From Vanessa cardui (Eukaryota > Arthropoda > Insecta > Lepidoptera > Nymphalidae), in assembly GCF_905220365.1 (NCBI RefSeq), contig NC_061126.1, forward strand, positions 14,322,001 to 14,386,000: 64,000 nt of DNA. Reading direction: 5' to 3'. Position 1 is the stretch's first letter. Every line of letters begins with the position of its first letter. This document shows, piece by piece, positions 1-10,810 of the stretch. The notes below the pieces were generated by a model. It had not been told where the DNA came from. It saw nothing but the letters and a program-made list of their open reading frames with translations, and did not search any database. A program made the translations under genes and the position numbers.

Positions 1-224
1 TTCTATTCATATTATTTCGTATTGAAATCCAGGGACGACTAACTGAAAAAACGAGCAAAACCGCGGGCGATTTATAATAAAAAAAGGGATAGTAGTCAAA
101 TATTTTTTTTTTAAATTGTTATATTTATAAACATTGACACAATAATGCTTTTCGATACAAAATTGACTCTTAATTAACATAAAAAGGTTTTACATATTTA
201 ATCATTAAATGTTATGTATAAAAA
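1..224. other. No gene recognised
   Basis: AT-rich sequence without a credible reading frame. A short CCGCGGGCG patch near 62-70 resembles the GC-rich hairpin of a degraded Helitron 3' end and could belong to the fragment that follows. Confidence 0.5.
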
Positions 225-336
225 AAGAAGTCGAGGCCTTTCTTAAAGTTCAAGCTTCGTACAAAATCGAATTCAGTTCAGTAGTTTGACCATACAGACA
301 TACTGAGTCACTTTCGCGTTTATAATATTAGTATAC
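225..336 (-). mobile_element. Helitron 5' end fragment (type A)
   Basis: On the minus strand this reads TATACTAATATTATAAACGC, then GAAAGTGACTCAGTATGTCTG, then a diverged form of the ACTGAACCGAATTTGATGAAATTTGGTA block. That order is the 5' part of a widespread short lepidopteran Helitron. The 3' hairpin and CTAG end are absent or degraded, so this is a dead fragment. Confidence 0.75.
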
Positions 337-635
337 ATTAATGGAAGATTTACGTAACTCCGATGTCATAGCTATTTAATTAGGGTCAGCGGTTAGTCCT
401 TCCATTAATTCCTATCTCTTGTCATATTCCCCTTCCTTATTGTCACTGCCACCCCTCACGACGTCAATCCATATTTTCATCTTACTTAATAGTCGTCCCC
501 TATTCACAAATGTTCCTATTGAGAGTCAAGGAGCTACAACCGCTGGATCACGTAATCCGTAACAAAAAATTGAGTATTCCAATCGAGGCACATGGAACAA
601 AATGGTGCTATTATTTCCATGTTTTTTTTTAATTT
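337..635. other. No feature recognised
   Basis: Unique-looking sequence with a pyrimidine-rich patch at 395-500. I see no repeat family or coding potential. Confidence 0.5.
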
Positions 636-758
636 ACCACATGTATATTCCACCAACTCACATTAGAACAGCGTGGCGGAATATGTTCCAAACCTTCTCT
701 TCAAAGGTAATGCCTTAGCCCAGTAGTGGGAAATTTACAGGCTATTGTTGTTGTTGTT
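636..758 (+). mobile_element. Metulj-like SINE, 3' half
   Basis: Contains in order CCACATGTATATTCCACCAA, ACAGCGTGGCGGAATATGTT, CCTTAGCCCAGTAGTGGGAA and ATTTACAGGCTATTGTTG, ending in a (TTG)n tail. This is the body and tail of the tRNA-headed SINE seen in full at 16851-17158. The tRNA-like head is missing, consistent with 5' truncation during target-primed insertion. Confidence 0.88.
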
Positions 759-2114
759 ATGTCCCATGTGTAATACTTATGTTATTAATTTTTAATTCAG
801 TTGCATGTCTGTTTGAAATTTCGACATTTGTTTCAATGAATTTGAATAAGAGGAGCTTGTAGAAATAGGATCTGAGGGCTCGTGAGATATGTACTGTTGG
901 AATATTTAAAGGTCATCACCATTACATCAACAATGCGCTACCTAACTAGAGAATAAGAAAGTTTTGCAGGAAGACAACGATATCAAGTTCTGATGTAAGG
1001 AGATAGAATATATGATGAGTGGCTGGCCTAGGTATACCTCGACCAATTGGCTGAGAGTATGGCCAACAAGAAGAAGAAAATTGCCAGTTGCCATATAATC
1101 TGGTTTCTTTCGCAGATTTTTAAACATCTTCTCTGCATATTTCGTATATTGTTCACGCTCGTCATTCGACGTCCGAGGTCCGTGTCAAGTATTTTATTAT
1201 TTATTTGTTTCATTTAATATAGTCGAGGAGACAAAATACGAATGTGATGTGGATTTTAATTAAAAGTTTTGCAAGAGTAAGCGAGTACGTGAATGAGCAC
1301 TACGAAATTTTAATTATATTTACAATAATCTCGCGCTTTCGAAAAGTTCGCTTAGGTTTCGTTGGGAAATCTAAAACATTTATAAAACAATACCGTGAAC
1401 GAATGCCGTTCGTTTACCTTCGAATCCTTAGAGAGAGACAACAATAGATATAATGATAAATATAATTATCTGTTATATATATCCATAAGTAAGACGCGTG
1501 CGACATATATCTTTAAACATAGTAGTAGTAACTTAACCTATTTGTAATTTATTAAGTTTAAACTTACTAATAATTGTATATATATAGAAGTTAATTAATC
1601 CCTTATAAGCAGCTTCAATTAGGTCCTGTATTAATTCTGAGCATAATTTAGTAATTTTCGCTTAAACGCCGAGCTAAACTAGATCGCCTGGCGTTCAACT
1701 CTACACTATATCTAGACGTCGGTGCTAATAAGCGTCTTAACTGCTCAAAGGATCACACTTAAAGGTGATGCCGGCGGAATGAAATGAGGAATGGTCGGCA
1801 CCGTTTACGACGGATTTCGTTCGAGGTAATGAGGCGGATGCTTCCAATTATGAAGGATTTCTCTTATTATACATACGCTTTGCTGTAACTGTATCAATAG
1901 CTTCCTACGTAACGGATTTTCACTAATAATGGGAGGTTATTGCCACCACAAATCCTTTACATGTTATATACATATATTTTGAATTCAAATAACGCCTTCA
2001 CTTGTTGATATATATATAGAGTATGTTTATTGATTTACTGTATAACAGTTTACATATTGTTCATTATATTTAATTGGAATTTTAAAAATACATTATATTT
2101 GAATTGCCCCATTT
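759..2114. other. Unannotated, no gene seen
   Basis: Short open frames (61-67 codons, for example 1244-1447 plus) are no longer than chance allows. A patch at 1680-1860 is richer in CpG (GCCGGCGG, CGTTTACGACGG) and shows no recognisable protein. Several short TA-rich runs occur around 1450-1600. Confidence 0.5.
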
Positions 2115-2335
2115 GAGCTCAGATAGCCCATTGGTTAGAACGCGTCATCTTAATCGATGATTGCGGGTTCTAACTCAGGCAAGCACCACTGAATTTTCAT
2201 ATGCTTATAACATATGGTAAAACATCAGGAGGAATCCTGCACGTGTCTAATTCCAATGAAATTCGCCTATCATAACCCACTAACCCACACTGGAGCAGAG
2301 TAGTGAAATATACTCTTAATCTTCTTCTAAAACGT
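2115..2335 (+). mobile_element. Metulj-like SINE, diverged near full length
   Basis: The tRNA-like head has an A-box-like ATAGCCCATTGGTTAGA and a degraded B box, GGGTTCTAACTCAGGCAAGC. The SINE body follows (CACCACTGAATTTTCATATG, CTGCACGTGTCTAATT, CACACTGGAGCAGAGTAGTG). The copy is strongly diverged and lacks a clean tail. Confidence 0.85.
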
Positions 2336-3040
2336 GCGAGGAAAACGTGTACTAGATTTTAAATGTATATTATAACGTTAGATTATACGCTACTTTAAGT
2401 AGGTCTTATTATAAAATAAGAACTTTAAAGTCGATAATGACACGTCTATAGTCAAAATTTATAAACGGTATAACCCCAAAGCAGACCTGTATATATTGTA
2501 ATATACAAATACTGAAACCTTTTCCAAAATCCACTGTATCTTTTGGTGTGAGTTTTATATATACTTGTTTAGTAGACTTTTTAATTAGCCATGGCAACAA
2601 AAATATATTATTAAAGATTTAATACTTAGGAATTCTAATAATTTAATAAACACGCACATATCCATGATATTCATAAAGATTACTCTTACCAATTTAACGG
2701 AAAATTCTAAGCCCATAATATGATTTATTACATCACATAATAATTTCCATTATGGGAGAAATTCGCTGACATTTTGATCGCAAGCTGAGGCGCAATGACG
2801 GCTAAATATTCTCATTGATGGTAAATCGATACATCCCATTCAATACGAAATCAGGTCACACTGCACAGAATAATACTGAATAATACTGTTCTAAGTTAAA
2901 TATACCTCAGTTTGAATGTGATCTTAGTACAATCTGTGTGTAACATAGTTGGTCTTTTGATAAGTAAGTTGTACTATTAAAATAAACGCTTTTTACTTAA
3001 TTCATATGTACATATAACTAAATGATATTTTTTACGATTT
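2336..3040. other. Unannotated, no gene seen
   Basis: AT-rich. There is a small direct repeat of a ten-base unit (GAATAATACT twice, about 2867-2888). The 63-codon minus-strand frame at 2409-2600 is not recognisable as a protein. Confidence 0.5.
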
Positions 3041-3160
3041 TTGTTATTCCTTCTGTCTGTTTGTTCCGTCTAATCTCTGGAACGGCTGGACGATTTTGAC
3101 GGCACATTCACTAGGAGATAGCTGATGTAATAAGGAGCCTAGGCTGCAGCAATAATATTT
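3041..3160 (+). mobile_element. Helitron internal fragment (type B)
   Basis: The blocks TCTGTCTGTTTGTTCCGTCT, GGAACGGCTGGACGATTTTG, ACGGCACATTCACTAGGAGA and TAATAAGGAGC match, in order, the middle of the Helitron at 31894-32350. Neither terminus is preserved. Confidence 0.7.
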
Positions 3161-3732
3161 ATGTTTAGTTCAAGCGCTTACGAAGTTGTGGACACAGTAC
3201 ATAAGTATCAGATACATTAATTAATTATATATATAACAGGCAAGTTTTGGAATGTATTAAATATCTTACTTATTAAGTTATAAAGGCTCTGTCACAAGAT
3301 ATTATTAGTTAATATTATTATAATGTTTCAACCGAATATCAGATTTGTTTGGCCATTGGATAACGTTGTATAATGTTTTCAATACTGTGACAATAATAAT
3401 AAACAATACTCCAGCCAGTTGTATTATTAATAATAGTAATATTACTGTAAGTAAATCTCATTTGGTTGATACGAACAATTATATAGACTTATTTAACGGT
3501 CAAAAAATGCCTTACTCAATAAATTATAAATATATTCGATCAAACTTAAAAAAAAACTTTCCAAGTAACTGGTTCACATTTCTGGTGACGTCCGAGCTGA
3601 TGCTTACTTAGCCCAAAGCGCGTCCTGGTTACAAGGCCAACAATTTTGGATTGCATGTATTTTATAATTTATATCTCGCCTTGTCTAATTAAACAATGCA
3701 TGCGACAAAAACATTAATGATGTAAATAATTA
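3161..3732. other. Unannotated; 88-codon open frame
   Basis: A plus-strand frame at 3345-3611 encodes a low-complexity Asn/Ile-rich peptide that resembles no family I know. It is probably a chance frame in AT-rich DNA. Confidence 0.45.
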
Positions 3733-4275
3733 TCACCGGATGGTATAAAACAAAAATGCTTTCCGTTGACTGTCCATCATAGTGCAATCTAATTTGATCT
3801 ATAAAACTACGCAATGGATGTTTTGGTAAATAATTTAAAAGGAAGGTTTATACGTATAAAAACATTCACAAAGTGTAGAGAAACTCTCATCATTTTCGAG
3901 CTAATGTGATGTCGTAAATAAACACATTTTTTGCGCTTACATCGCAAACGCTCGCTGAACCCTATGAGATAGATCTAAATAATGTAATACAGTATAGGAT
4001 ACTTAAAAAGGTCAACAAAAACTCCGGTGGTATCTGACATACGATGGTTTGCGTCTATCTCTTAAGGATAACCCATAATAACAATTTTTTTACAAGAAAT
4101 AATGGATTATTTACGAAGAGATTTTAAGCTATACAACAATAATACTTAAGCCTATAATTCAAATATAATGTGCATTTAATACAGATCAATCATGACTCTG
4201 AACTGACTGAACAAGCTACCAAGGTATATAAAGACATTCTGTAGTACATCCGTGCAAAGCCGTGGCAGGTAACTA
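3733..4275 (+). mobile_element. Non-autonomous Helitron, degraded (type C)
   Basis: Starts with TC after an A (TCACCGGATGGTATAAAAC), matching TCACTACATAGTATAAAAC of the better copies. It then follows their order: CGCAATGGATGTTTTGGT, GGAAGGTTTATACG, AGCTAATGTGATGTCGTAAA. A candidate 3' end sits at 4232-4275 (ATTCTGTAGTACATCCGTGC, then AAAGCCGTGGCAGG), but the terminal CTAG is replaced by CTAT. The 4000-4230 interior is not recognisable, so the link between the two halves is inferred. Confidence 0.65.
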
Positions 4276-4307
4276 TATATTTTAATTTCACACATAAATA
4301 AAACACA

Positions 4308-4520
4308 TTGACGACCTGGGCGGTCGAGTGGTATGTATACCGGTTTTGATAGGTACGCTATTCCGAGGTCCCGGGTCCGAATCCTGGTCGATGTAGATTA
4401 TCATTAGTGTTCTATTTTGTCGTGGATCTGGGTGTTTGTGGTACCGTCGTTACCTCTGATTTTCCATAACACAAGTGCTTTAGCTACTTACATTTGGATC
4501 AGAGTAATGTATGTGATGTC
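4308..4520 (+). mobile_element. tRNA-derived SINE, second family
   Basis: The head has an A-box-like TGGGCGGTCGAGTGGT and a B-box-like GGGTCCGAATCC. A body with CTGGGTGTTTGTGGTACCGT, CTGATTTTCCATAACACAAG and TGCTTTAGCTACTTACAT follows. A second copy lies inverted at 41280-41504, which supports a real interspersed family. The pol III promoter boxes are within the range of tRNA genes, but the body is unrelated to Metulj. Confidence 0.85.
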
Positions 4521-5310
4521 GTCTCATATATACATGAAATATCAGTGGTGTGTTTCAAATATTTGGACCGCTGAACGATCTGGGCTATATTGAGATTAAT
4601 CATTTTTAAATGTAATAATCGATGGCCTTCATTGTGATTAAATAAGAACAAGAAATTATTTAACAGCGGCGCACAAAACCATCGACATGGAAATAAACTT
4701 ATTCGTGTCGAAGTCTCAGTTTCCAATTAAAACAAGGTAAAGAGACTTTAGTTATGAACTTGTAAACTTGAATACATTTCAATTGCTAATCTAAATGGGT
4801 CTCGTCGCCTGCGGGAAAGAACTGGTGAGGCACCGCCCTAATTTTCCGAGCGCCCTACGGTTCGCGATTTCGAGGTTATTTTCTTATAATCTTGGTTGTT
4901 ATTCATGTTTAGATAGTATTTATGACGTCATCTACAGCCTTTAATGGTCACAGTGTTCTATAAGCGCATCTAAATTTCCCTGAAAGTCTGAGACTCTGCC
5001 ACGTTTAAGGAGCTGACTCGGGGCTGTGATTTGTAACTCGATGTTACTTTTCTTAAGTCTGTTTGGTTTGATATCCGCAGCTGTGTCAGGTAGTTACAGA
5101 GAATGAAAAGAAAATATACGATTGTGATGACATATGTATGATATATATCTTGGTACATAGTTTTGAAGTCTAAGCTGTGAAATAGTTTCGGTATTGAGAA
5201 ACTCATGGGAGAAAAAGTCAAAAATACGGTACCTATAGTGAAAAAATTGCTACCAAATAAATTTTGTAATTGCCCCCATTCTGAGCTTCCTTATTTAAGT
5301 CAAAGCTTAA
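4521..5310. other. Unannotated, no gene seen
   Basis: Includes a short GC-richer stretch at 4797-4880 (TCGTCGCCTGCGGG, GAGCGCCCTACGG) of unknown origin. The minus-strand frames at 4499-4726 and 4970-5221 (75 and 83 codons) show no recognisable domains. Confidence 0.45.
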
Positions 5311-5465
5311 AAATCAAAATCAAAATAAAATTTATTGAAGTAGGCTATTAAGCACTTTTGAATCGTCATTTAACAACTATATTAAGTGAAGGTACGATTT
5401 TTTGACAGTTCTTCTCGGTAGAATCTACATTCCGAACCGTTGGTTACTCTTTTTCCACATTTAGT
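5311..5465 (-). mobile_element. LINE 3' UTR and tail, jockey/CR1-like
   Basis: The plus strand begins with AAATCAAAATCAAAAT, the complement of the LINE's TTTTGATTTTGATTT tail. It continues with GAAGTAGGCTATTAAGCACT, TTTGAATCGTCATTTAACAA and TTCTTCTCGGTAGAATCTAC. The same module at 36651-37035 is preceded by a reverse transcriptase C-terminus, which identifies it as a LINE 3' end. Only the last ~150 bp is present. Confidence 0.8.
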
Positions 5466-5477
5466 AATAGAGAAAGC

Positions 5478-5520
5478 TGATTCAATGCGGGTTGGATACA
5501 CATGTAGCAGATTTTCATTC
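5478..5520 (-). mobile_element. Metulj-like SINE internal scrap
   Basis: AATGCGGGTTGGATACACAT followed by GTAGCAGATTTTCAT is the reverse complement of the SINE segment around CCACATGTGTATTCCACCAA. Only about 40 bp is recognisable, directly beside the LINE end. Confidence 0.65.
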
Positions 5521-6104
5521 ACAATTGGGAATTTCCTTCAGAGTCGAACACAAGTAAAATATGAAAATTAAATTAATATCTGGGTTTGAATTCCTAATCT
5601 CCGGTATAAATTCACATTTTAAAACGACCGAACTATCTCCGCTGTTTACATATACGTGTATTTATTTTGATTACAAATGTAATCATCAATTAAAAGCATT
5701 ATTATTACAAAATAACAACGCGTTGAGTTTACGAATGTTGTTGATAAATAATTAACGATTTATTAAAACAATTTGGAATGTTTTGGATTTATTGTATTGT
5801 TTAAATCATGTCTTAAACGAGCTTTAATGTTAAATTAAAATTAATTAATTGGATGCTACATTTTATTTTGGATTATTGATAGTCAAAGCAAAAATTTCTA
5901 TTAGTTCAGCAAAGAAATACCCTGAACGTAACCGAGGGACTGTTTTTGTTTGTAAGTTTTTATATTAAGATAATTTTCAGCAGTGCTGTGTACGTCTGTA
6001 ATTGGTACATACATCAGATAAGTGTCAGTTTTATATGTCTAATTTTAAGTGTCTAATGTATGTACTGTTGATGTGCCATTCAAATAAATAAAAAAAAAAA
6101 TGTA
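5521..6104. other. Unannotated, no gene seen
   Basis: AT-rich. The 64-codon plus frame at 5561-5755 has no recognisable motif. The region ends in an A-run (6090-6100) that abuts the next repeat. Confidence 0.45.
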
Positions 6105-6395
6105 GTTAGGTTTGTGCAAGCCCGCCCGGGTAGGTACCACCCACTCATCAAATATTCTCCCGCCAAACAAAAGTACTTGGGATTGTTGTGTTCCGGTTTA
6201 AAGGGTGAGTGAGTCAGTGTAAATACAGGCATAAGGGACGTATTGGGAAGTTCCCAAGGCTGGTGGCGCATTAAACATTAGTCATTCCTTGTATCGTCAG
6301 ATACAAGGAATGACTAATGTTTCTTACAGCGCCATTAATTAATTGGCGGTGGTGACCACCTTTAGGTGACCCATATGCTCGTCCGCCAACTAATA
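6105..6395 (+). repeat. LepRep-A interspersed repeat, near complete
   Basis: LepRep-A is my label for a ~280-bp family seen about 16 times here. Intact copies run from TGGTAGGGCTTTGTGCAAGC through CACCCACTCATCA, TTGTTGTGTTCCGGTTT, GGGTGAGTGAG, TTCCCAAGG and TTGGTGGCGCATTGACGATG to ACCACTTACCATCAGGTG and CATATGCTCGTCCGCC. This copy starts at GTTTGTGCAAGCCCG and keeps the final CATATGCTCGTCCGCC. It may be a non-LTR 3' end or a SINE; I cannot classify it. A perfect hairpin at 6275-6320 interrupts it. Confidence 0.88.
6275..6320. repeat. Perfect 21-bp hairpin, 4-nt loop
   Basis: The arms 6275-6295 and 6300-6320 are exact reverse complements around GTCA. The right arm is the ordinary LepRep-A segment (GATACAAGGAATGACTAATG). 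The left arm is an inverted duplicate replacing normal element sequence, as expected from a local template switch. Confidence 0.95.
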
Positions 6396-7109
6396 GCATA
6401 AAAAATTAGTGAAGAAACAGTCAATATCGTAATTCATTCAAATGTATCCCTTCATGAAATGCTGGTTATAGATTACTTTTAAAGCTAATATTAATGATAT
6501 ACAAAAAAGGTTTGTCTGGCTGTATTTCTGGTTTGAATTAAGTGTCACATGGCTTTAGACTAAGAGCAGCAAATTAGGTTAGGGTTGACAGTGAAAAGCG
6601 TTCTTTTTAATTACGTAGAGGTGGCTTTATTTTCAGAAAACACTGCTTTTTTTAATTAAAAGGCTGACAAGTAAAAAGTTCCTTTATACCCTAGCACGTA
6701 AAGGACATTTTTATTTGTCAAGTGTAATGTTTTACGTTATAAATACTTTTGTGTATTTAAACAATAGTAAAATGGTGATTCACAGACTAATAAATATTTT
6801 TAGGTGTTTTTAAAAATTATTTCTTAACAAAAGAGTTCTTTCGTTGTCGTGATATTGTAAGGAGATTTATTTTACATAATTTTTTTTTTTAAACTGACTT
6901 ATATTTTCGATGTCTCTTACCATATTATAATTGTTTGCGTATGAATGATTTCAAAAAAATAAATCTTCAAGCAGAATTTAATTTTTCGCTATAATAAAAT
7001 AAAATGATATTATAATTCATTTAAGAAATTGAAAAAAGCATTTGTCCTTTTAAACTTTGATAAATTAATATTTATTGTACGATACATCAAAGTATAGTAC
7101 GGAGTTTAT
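6396..7109. other. Unannotated, no gene seen
   Basis: AT-rich with several homopolymer A and T runs and no recognisable repeat. It ends with TTTATTTCAG at 7105-7114, a passable splice-acceptor-like string at the edge of the CpG-rich island. Confidence 0.45.
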
Positions 7110-7720
7110 TTCAGGGCGCGCCAATTTTCTGTACGGATCGTTGAAGTTCTTTCAAGGAGAACTCAAAGCGACAACGGAGTTGGATTGCTTCCAGTCCGAC
7201 AATGCCAGCGATGCACCCTTCAGACAACTTCAATATTACGCATAATTTCAACCAAGCCGAACATTTTAACCTGTACCTTGAATACGCTATCAACCCAAAC
7301 ACCGGACGAAATTCATTCCCATAAATTCGCAATAGAGAAAATATTCCACAAGTAATTCCGAGTTGTTTTTTTCGTTTCATAGAAATCACTTAATAATGCG
7401 GAGGTTTTCGCGGTCCGCCGGGCCACTACGCAAATTCGGACGGAGGGTTCGGTTGTCCTTTCACGGCTTAATTCAGAAAAAAACCGTGAGATTGCCGGAT
7501 CTTTATGTACTGTTTGCGATTCGGACCGTCGATGTTTCAACCCTTCAAGCGCTTCTAGTGCCTATAATATAAAATGTTATTCGGGGTTCCGACCCGGTTC
7601 TCAGCTCACGACTGCCGGAAGAAACGTATTAGCGACGACGTTTCGTTTGATGTTTCTCCCATCCTTCCAGCTCGCCACTCTGTTGCGGACACGAAGTTAT
7701 CTTTTGTGTTTATCATAAAT
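7110..7720. other. CpG-dense island, unknown function
   Basis: Base composition shifts abruptly from AT-rich flanks to CpG-dense DNA; 7395-7565 carries roughly one CpG per ten bases. Several overlapping frames are open (7111-7389 minus, 7313-7540 minus, 7363-7572 plus, and an ATG-less plus frame from about 7116 to a TAA near 7354). None gives a protein I recognise. A TTTATTTCAG at the left edge could be a splice acceptor. It could be an exon, a promoter or enhancer, or an old GC-rich element. Confidence 0.4.
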
Positions 7721-8507
7721 AACAAAGTAAGGCTTGTTCAAATGTAATATTAACCAACGACATATGATGTGTTGAAACTTGTATATTGTCATTTTTGTTG
7801 TACAACATGTTTAGTAAACAATCAATTTCATAATTTTACAGAAAATAGATGCTTAGTCTACAGAACTAATCAATAAAATGGTTTTTTTTTTTATTTGATT
7901 ACAATGAGACTGATAATATTTATACTAATTTTGCTTAAGCATTTAAAATTTAATATAATAGCTGATTTATTATATTCAAATCTGGTTTTAAAAGTAGTAG
8001 CTAGCTGTTAACTAACGTAGAATGATAGGTGAACTATATATTTTTTTTCTAAGTATTTAGTGGTAAGATAATCTCATATATTAATAACGTAAGCTGGTTT
8101 TTGTCCCAGTGATTGTGAGACGATAGATACATATAGAAAATTGGTTATGGTCTCATTTCATTCGTCCTTATATGTCTCATTAACAATGAAATCAAAAAAA
8201 CAAAACCTGTCATAGGTTTCGAATTTTCTATAAGAGTTTTAGTATAAATACTAGAGACCCGTAGGTATATGTTTAATTATATATAAAGTGTGTGTTTTTT
8301 ATTATTATCTCATTCGTCTTAACGAGGGTCACTTCAACAAATATGTAGTGTAGCGGAACATGACAGTGAGAAATAATTCCAGCCGAGGGTTGGGTCGAGA
8401 CCGAACTAAATTCCTCCAACAGATCATCGGTTTGCTTCTCATTCGAAATTAATCCTCATCACTGAAAGACAAAACTATTAAAATATCTACTAATATAATA
8501 TTTCCAA
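7721..8507. other. Unannotated, no gene seen
   Basis: AT-rich sequence with T-runs near 7881 and 8041 and no recognisable repeats or frames. Confidence 0.5.
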
Positions 8508-8697
8508 TCTATACTTAATATTTTAAATGTGAAAGTAATTCTGTCTGTTGCTCTTTCCTTACTAAACCACTGAACCGAGTTTGATGAAATTTGGTATGAA
8601 GCATATTTGATCTCCAAGGAAGGATAAAGGCTACTTTTTTTTTAACACATAACAACCAAACCCCTAAAACGCAAGCGAAGTCGCAGGCGACAATTAG
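8508..8697 (+). mobile_element. Short non-autonomous Helitron (type A)
   Basis: Begins with TC after A (TCTATACTTAATATTTTAAA) and has the conserved CACTGAACCGAGTTTGATGA, AATTTGGTATGAAGCATA and CTCCAAGGAAGGATAAAGGC blocks. It ends with a GC-rich hairpin (GCGAAGTCGCAGGCGACAA) and TTAG followed by T, a one-base change from the usual CTAG-T end. No coding capacity; an autonomous Helitron would have to supply the RepHel protein. Confidence 0.85.
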
Positions 8698-8784
8698 TAG
8701 GAATAAAAAATAAAAGTGTCGACATTTTTATTAAGTTAAGAGAATATTAAGTGAACATCGGTCATATGCACGCATGGTATGGCA

Positions 8785-8870
8785 GTGATACTAACCCGCG
8801 TTGGAACAGCTTGGTGAATTAGATACTGAACCACCTCTTGAAATAGAGACGAGACCCACAGCTAGGCGTG
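8785..8870 (+). mobile_element. Metulj-like SINE, degraded internal piece
   Basis: AACCCGCGTTGGAACAGCTT, then GGTGAATTAGATACTGAACC and ACCTCTTGAAATAGAGACGA, parallels the SINE segment running from CCCGCATTGGAACAGCGTGG to the purine-rich block before the tail. Heavily mutated. Confidence 0.55.
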
Positions 8871-10091
8871 GCATAATTTAAGGTTGATATTTTGTTTGGG
8901 TTTTTCCACGATTGTTCTAACTTTCGTCTATTAGCTCTCTCCAGTTTCCGGTTTGATCAACTAATTACAACACAATGAAAACTCCCCTTTTAAATTTTAT
9001 CGAAAACATTTTCCAGTTATAATCAATAACAAGTTATTAGATCGACTACGAGGGAACATCCCTTTGGTAATCACTAAACTCTGAAAATTCGCTGACGATA
9101 GCGACCCTACCCTTAACGCCTTACCCGACACGGCCTGATTACAAAGTTTCAAGAGAATAATGCTCGGAAAAGATTTTTTTAATGAATATTAATTCCTCGC
9201 CAGTAAAACAAACTTTACTTTCAAAGATCGGTAATTGCTTCGTTTTTCGTTAAGCTTAATTTTGTAACCTCCCCAAGGTTGAGAAGTTTTTTGCGACTAC
9301 AGTTAGAATCGAAATCGTTATATATAACCTACTTAATGCTTAATTTAATGAGCTATATACCATGTTTTACTTTTTATCCTGTTTGAGTTATAATTCCACC
9401 TTGGATTTGAATATTAAAGTCTTAGAGTAAAATACATAATAATATTATTAAATGGAAAATTCTTATATTTGTTGGAAATGAGGTCATCATCGCCTATTAA
9501 CCTATTGGAACGCCAGCTCGCCAGCCACAGTGAAGTGTTTTGAATGTTGTTAGAGTTAGTGTTGTAATGTTGTAATTAAGTGCTAATAATTCTTATTAAT
9601 TGTGTTACTAACAGTGATTTCGAATAAAATCTTTGATTGTCAACTGTTTGTTATTTGAACCAACAATTCTCATAAGGTTCACAGTATATAATACGAGAAA
9701 TATAATGGATCAGACTATCGAAAATGGCTATGATCAAACATATTTAAAATTTTAAATGATTAATTATATTGGATTACAGCCCCCCCCCCCTTAAGACCCC
9801 TACGACCAATTGAAATGAAATGAAGCTGTTCTTAAGGTTTATTTTCCTCATACTCCGAATGCGCATCATTTAGACAAGACCGATGTTTTGATGATCTTTC
9901 AGAGCAAAAAGACGAGTTCTAACTCCGATCTGCTACGAGTATTTTTATAAAACAAATACACTTTCATTTTTATTATCCTGATCTACTTGTTATTTCATCA
10001 AGATAGTCTAACGAAAGAACATACTTTGTGTATCAAATTATTGTTATAGATTATAATTCTGGTATTCAGATATTGTAGTCATATAGTCAAA
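8871..10091. other. Unannotated, no gene seen
   Basis: No recognisable element. Notable strings are a ten-C run at 9781-9790 and AATAAA signals (for example 9623) that are common by chance in this composition. The 9060-9150 stretch is somewhat GC-richer. Confidence 0.45.
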
Positions 10092-10265
10092 TTTATACTT
10101 ATATTTTAAATGTGTAAAGTAACTCTGTCTATCTGCAACTACCAAAGCAATGAACCGAGTTTGATGAAATTTGATAAATGCTTAAACTCCAAAAAGGACA
10201 TAGGCTACTTTGCCTAACATATGATAACCAACACCCTAAAATACGAAGCAGCGGGCGCCTACTAG
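10092..10265 (+). mobile_element. Short non-autonomous Helitron (type A)
   Basis: TTTATACTTATATTTTAAAT resembles the family start. GTAACTCTGTCTATCTGC, AATGAACCGAGTTTGATGAA and AAAAAGGACATAGGCTACTT follow in the usual order. The 3' end GAAGCAGCGGGCGCCTA is followed by CTAG (10262-10265) and T. Confidence 0.85.
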
Positions 10266-10534
10266 TATATAATATAAACATATGTCTCAAGCGATGTATA
10301 TAAGATAAATTCATATTCAATAATTGGATATATCTTAATGTAACTGTATTACAGTGAGAATTATGTATAGTCACGTACGTGTTGCCTTGGTTAGCGCTAC
10401 AAGAGATTTATGAGCGCAAAGGAATAGCGAGTGACGACCTCTACGGTTAGCGTTACTAATTACGACCTGTCTAAATAAAAACTCCACGTAAATGAGTATT
10501 GAGGTTATAAGCAATTTGTTTAATATCTAATATC
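10266..10534. other. Unannotated
   Basis: Short interval with a CpG-rich patch at 10378-10465 (GCGAGTGACGACCTCTACGG) and no recognisable product or repeat. Confidence 0.4.
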
Positions 10535-10810
10535 TGGGTATACCACCCACTCATCAGTTATTCTACCGCCAAATAACAGTACTCAGTATTGTTGTGTTCC
10601 GGTTTGAAGGGTGAGTGAGCCAGTGTAACTACAGGCACAAGGGACATAACATCTTAGTTCCCAAGGTTGGTGGTGCATTGACAATGTAAGGAATAGTTAA
10701 TATTTCTTACAACTGCATTGTCTAAGGGTGATGGTGACCACTTACCATCAGGTGACCCATATGCTCGTACAAAAAACCCCTCGAAGCCGTGGCAGGCCGC
10801 TACTAACATA
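10535..10810 (+). repeat. LepRep-A repeat, well preserved
   Basis: Reads ACCACCCACTCATCAGTTAT, AGTACTCAGTATTGTTGTGT, GAAGGGTGAGTGAGCCAGTG, GGTTGGTGGTGCATTGACAA, GTGATGGTGACCACTTACCA and GACCCATATGCTCGTAC in family order. The first ~40 bp is lost. Just past the end, CGAAGCCGTGGCAGG (10787-10801) looks like a Helitron 3' hairpin scrap. Confidence 0.9.

Noticed and set aside
4308..4385. tRNA gene suggested by GGTCGAGTGGT and GGGTCCGAATCC.
   Set aside because: A second inverted copy with the same long non-tRNA body at 41280-41504 shows it is a SINE.
9781..9790. Run of ten C as a possible structured or G-quadruplex element on the minus strand.
   Set aside because: A single run only; a quadruplex needs four G tracts, which are absent within 50 bp.
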